Made by a program: the position numbers and the translations under genes. A stretch of DNA of 64,000 bases from Loxodes magnus (Eukaryota > Ciliophora > Karyorelictea > Loxodida > Loxodidae): contig CAMPDV010001584.1 of assembly GCA_946699065.1 (NCBI GenBank), positions 43,574 to 107,573 on the forward strand, in the 5' to 3' direction. Shown here one piece after another: positions 62,201 through 64,000 of this stretch (position 1 is the stretch's first letter; every line of letters begins with the position of its first letter). The notes beneath the pieces were generated by a model that worked only from the letters and a program-made list of their open reading frames with translations, did not search any database and had not been told where the DNA came from.

Positions 62201-62625
62201 ATTATAATGCAAATAGTGATAAAACATTAGCTGGAGATAAACTAAAAGAAGCTTAAAATATAGGTAAATTGATAGTGTTATCTGCTGTCTTTACACAATA
62301 TTAGCTTTAGCAATTTCGATAATTTTACTAATAAGAGATTCATGTATTTAATGGAAATTAAAAAAATAGCTGAAAACTAAAGTTTAGTAAGAAGTTTTAG
62401 AGTAAAACCAATATAATTAAGATATAAGAAATGAAAGCAACTTGTAACTTGAACAAATGATAACAACTAAAGTAACTTAAAGAATGATTTAATTTTTATA
62501 GATAGAACTTAAGAAAAAATATCATAAGATGAGATAAGTAATCTTAATTTGAACCCTTCTAAACAAAAAAGTAAAGAAATTAGGGAAATTAAGAGAAAGA
62601 AATAAAGGGAACGTTTGAAATGTGA
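59249..62625 (+). pseudogene. LamG/Cys-rich surface-protein pseudogene, copy C
   Basis: Starts with ATG (MVKYLMLSILMLSISQADP) and aligns along its whole length with copy A: LamG-like SITTWIKFDQN, Cys-rich repeats (FCEECSQSGDICYKCS), linker, membrane spans (LIANLISAFFILVMLYLIDF; DWYTGFNSFLAVVILVSF) and tail (IDRTQEKIS). The reading frame must change many times, the first within about 110 bp of the start, so it cannot give one protein. It resembles A rather than B/D: the A-run frame-change motif is absent. At DWY, copy A uses TGG and this copy TGA, supporting TGA=Trp. Confidence 0.85.
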
Positions 62626-62899
62626 GAATAAATTTAAATAATTTTTATTGAGAATTAAGATTAAAATAAAATTTTTAAATAAAAGCAGTGTCTAATTTTA
62701 TTAAAACTAAATGCAATAAAGTTATTGCATTTACTTTTTTTCTCTTATTCTTACTAAGCTTTCACTAATTAGATAAATTTATAAAATTGTAAACAATATT
62801 AAATTATCTAAGATATTAGTAAATAAAAAAAATTATTTATTTTATTAATTTATTAAATTTCAAAAAGGATATTAAAATATTTATTTATTATAGATTGAT
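62626..62899. other. AT-rich spacer
   Basis: Nothing recognised. Confidence 0.5.
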
Positions 62900-63712
62900 T
62901 AGCAGCTGACAAAACATCTTCCATTTTAAAGTAAATTCGTAAACACCCAATTTTCTTTTCATTTACTTTAGTTCCTGATATCTCCTACGTCCAGGTTCTG
63001 CTAACATTAGTCCTTATTATTTCTTGATTTCCTTTTTTTTCTGTATATTTCTCTGTCCATTTTACAGTATAGATTTTTTTATCTAACCTACATTTCTTCC
63101 AGTATTGCTTTTGAAGTTTTAAAATTTCCATTATTGCTTATATATTTTTCTTCCTTAAGACAAATTAGCATTTTTTCTTTTTGAATTTATATGTTTGAAT
63201 TTATTCCATTTCATTTTATTCTATTCCCCTTTCGTTATACTAAAGAAATTGTTAACTTATTATTTCTTTTTAGCTCGTAAATTTTGATTCGATTTTTTCA
63301 TTCTACTTCTAAATTTCTTCTAACTAGGAGTTTGTCTGACTCGATGATATTTCATATGATGTCAATCTCCTCTCCTATTTAGCCATTATCAAATCCTAAG
63401 TATTTTTTAGTCTATTTTTTATCTTTCCGTCAGCATAATATTCTCTTTTTGGAGTTTTCTTAACCTCTTCCTGAACTTTAATATAACTTGGATTAGCTAA
63501 TTTATACTCATATGATCAGAAGCATTAAATTTCGTGATCTCCTGATGTAAAACGATTTTCGCTTATTTTTAGCTTTCTCCTCCAAGGATGGTGTATTTCA
63601 GCATGAATCTTTTTCTGCAGGTTTTTCAAATTCTCGTAGTTTTTGGTGTGCTTTAGGCTCTACTTCCTTGGAACGGAAAAGAATTGCTTTCAGTGGTCTG
63701 ATATCAGTTTTT
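62900..63712 (-). mobile_element. Gag-like retroelement remnant
   Basis: Minus-strand charged and coiled-coil readings (PLKAILFRSKEVEPKAHQKL; SYEISSSQTNSQLEEIQK; then Lys/Cys-rich KKKCQFV ... YWKKCRLDKK) match the style and layout of the other gag-like units, but the IPMEIE motif and zinc knuckle are not clearly kept. GC-richer than its surroundings. A heavily broken copy. Confidence 0.45.
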
Positions 63713-64000
63713 AATTAAAGTACTAGTTTAATTTAAAATTATAAAGCTAAATTGGTTATTTATATTAACTATGTAAAATTAGTATTTTTCTAACTTAAAA
63801 CCTAATTTATTAGAGCTTAAGTCTATTTTAGTAAATTGTAAGAGAATAAATTAGCTAGTATGCAGAAGGTAGAAAGTTTATATAATTAATTACTTAATTA
63901 GAAAATGGAATAGATAAACTTAATTATGCTAATATAAAATGGAGTTATCTGCTCGCCTCTTAAAGAACTTAGTTAGGAACTTATAAAGAAAAGCGGCATA
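63713..64000. other. AT-rich spacer to window end
   Basis: Nothing recognised. Confidence 0.5.

Noticed and set aside
1-64000. CRISPR arrays, operons, ribosome binding sites
   Set aside because: No regularly spaced direct repeats were seen, and the code, tiny introns and Pol III tRNA genes indicate a eukaryote.

Overview
The window looks like nuclear DNA of a ciliate whose three standard stop codons are all reassigned. It is very AT-rich and gene-poor. Open frames only appear when TAA and TAG are read as Gln and TGA as Trp; paralogues carry TGA and TGG at the same Trp position, and the recognisable gene ends all sit on TGA. A kinase-like gene holds introns of 16 and 19 nt. This combination best fits a karyorelictean (Loxodes-like) ciliate, with a Condylostoma-like heterotrich as the alternative. 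The organism assignment is inference; the code and the introns are read from the sequence.

Layout. The dominant theme is a family of about 1,130-1,225-residue surface proteins: signal peptide, LamG-like domain, long Cys-rich repeat array, then several membrane spans. One intact copy lies at 35.7-39.1 kb (+). A second at 1.5-5.2 kb (-) and a third at 48.0-51.7 kb (+) are open throughout except for the same +1 frame change at the same A-run; the third also lacks an ATG. A fourth at 59.2-62.6 kb (+) is a decayed pseudogene. Three further fragments lie near 8.1, 19.2-19.6 and 29.7 kb.

Other genes: a CDPK-like pseudokinase with EF hands (24.7-26.5 kb, -), a REJ/polycystin-like membrane protein (12.3-15.3 kb, +), a small orphan gene (8.4-8.8 kb, -) with a damaged relative at 20.9-21.4 kb, and two tRNA-Thr(AGU) genes (16.4 kb -, 45.6 kb +) with a degenerate tRNA-like sequence next to the first.

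Mobile and RNA elements: about seven remnants of one gag-like family (N-terminal MA-G/P, coiled coil, IPMEIE motif, CCHC zinc knuckle), two with plausible target-site duplications; two copies of a roughly 400-nt structured RNA element whose stems co-vary, one flanked by an 11-nt duplication; and a GC-richer 355-nt hairpin-rich segment at 6.1-6.5 kb that looks like an unassigned non-coding RNA.

The rest is AT-rich spacer. Because no codon is an absolute stop here, every frame of AT-rich DNA stays open, so frame openness alone is not evidence of coding; genes were called only on residue composition, domain logic or paralogue alignment.
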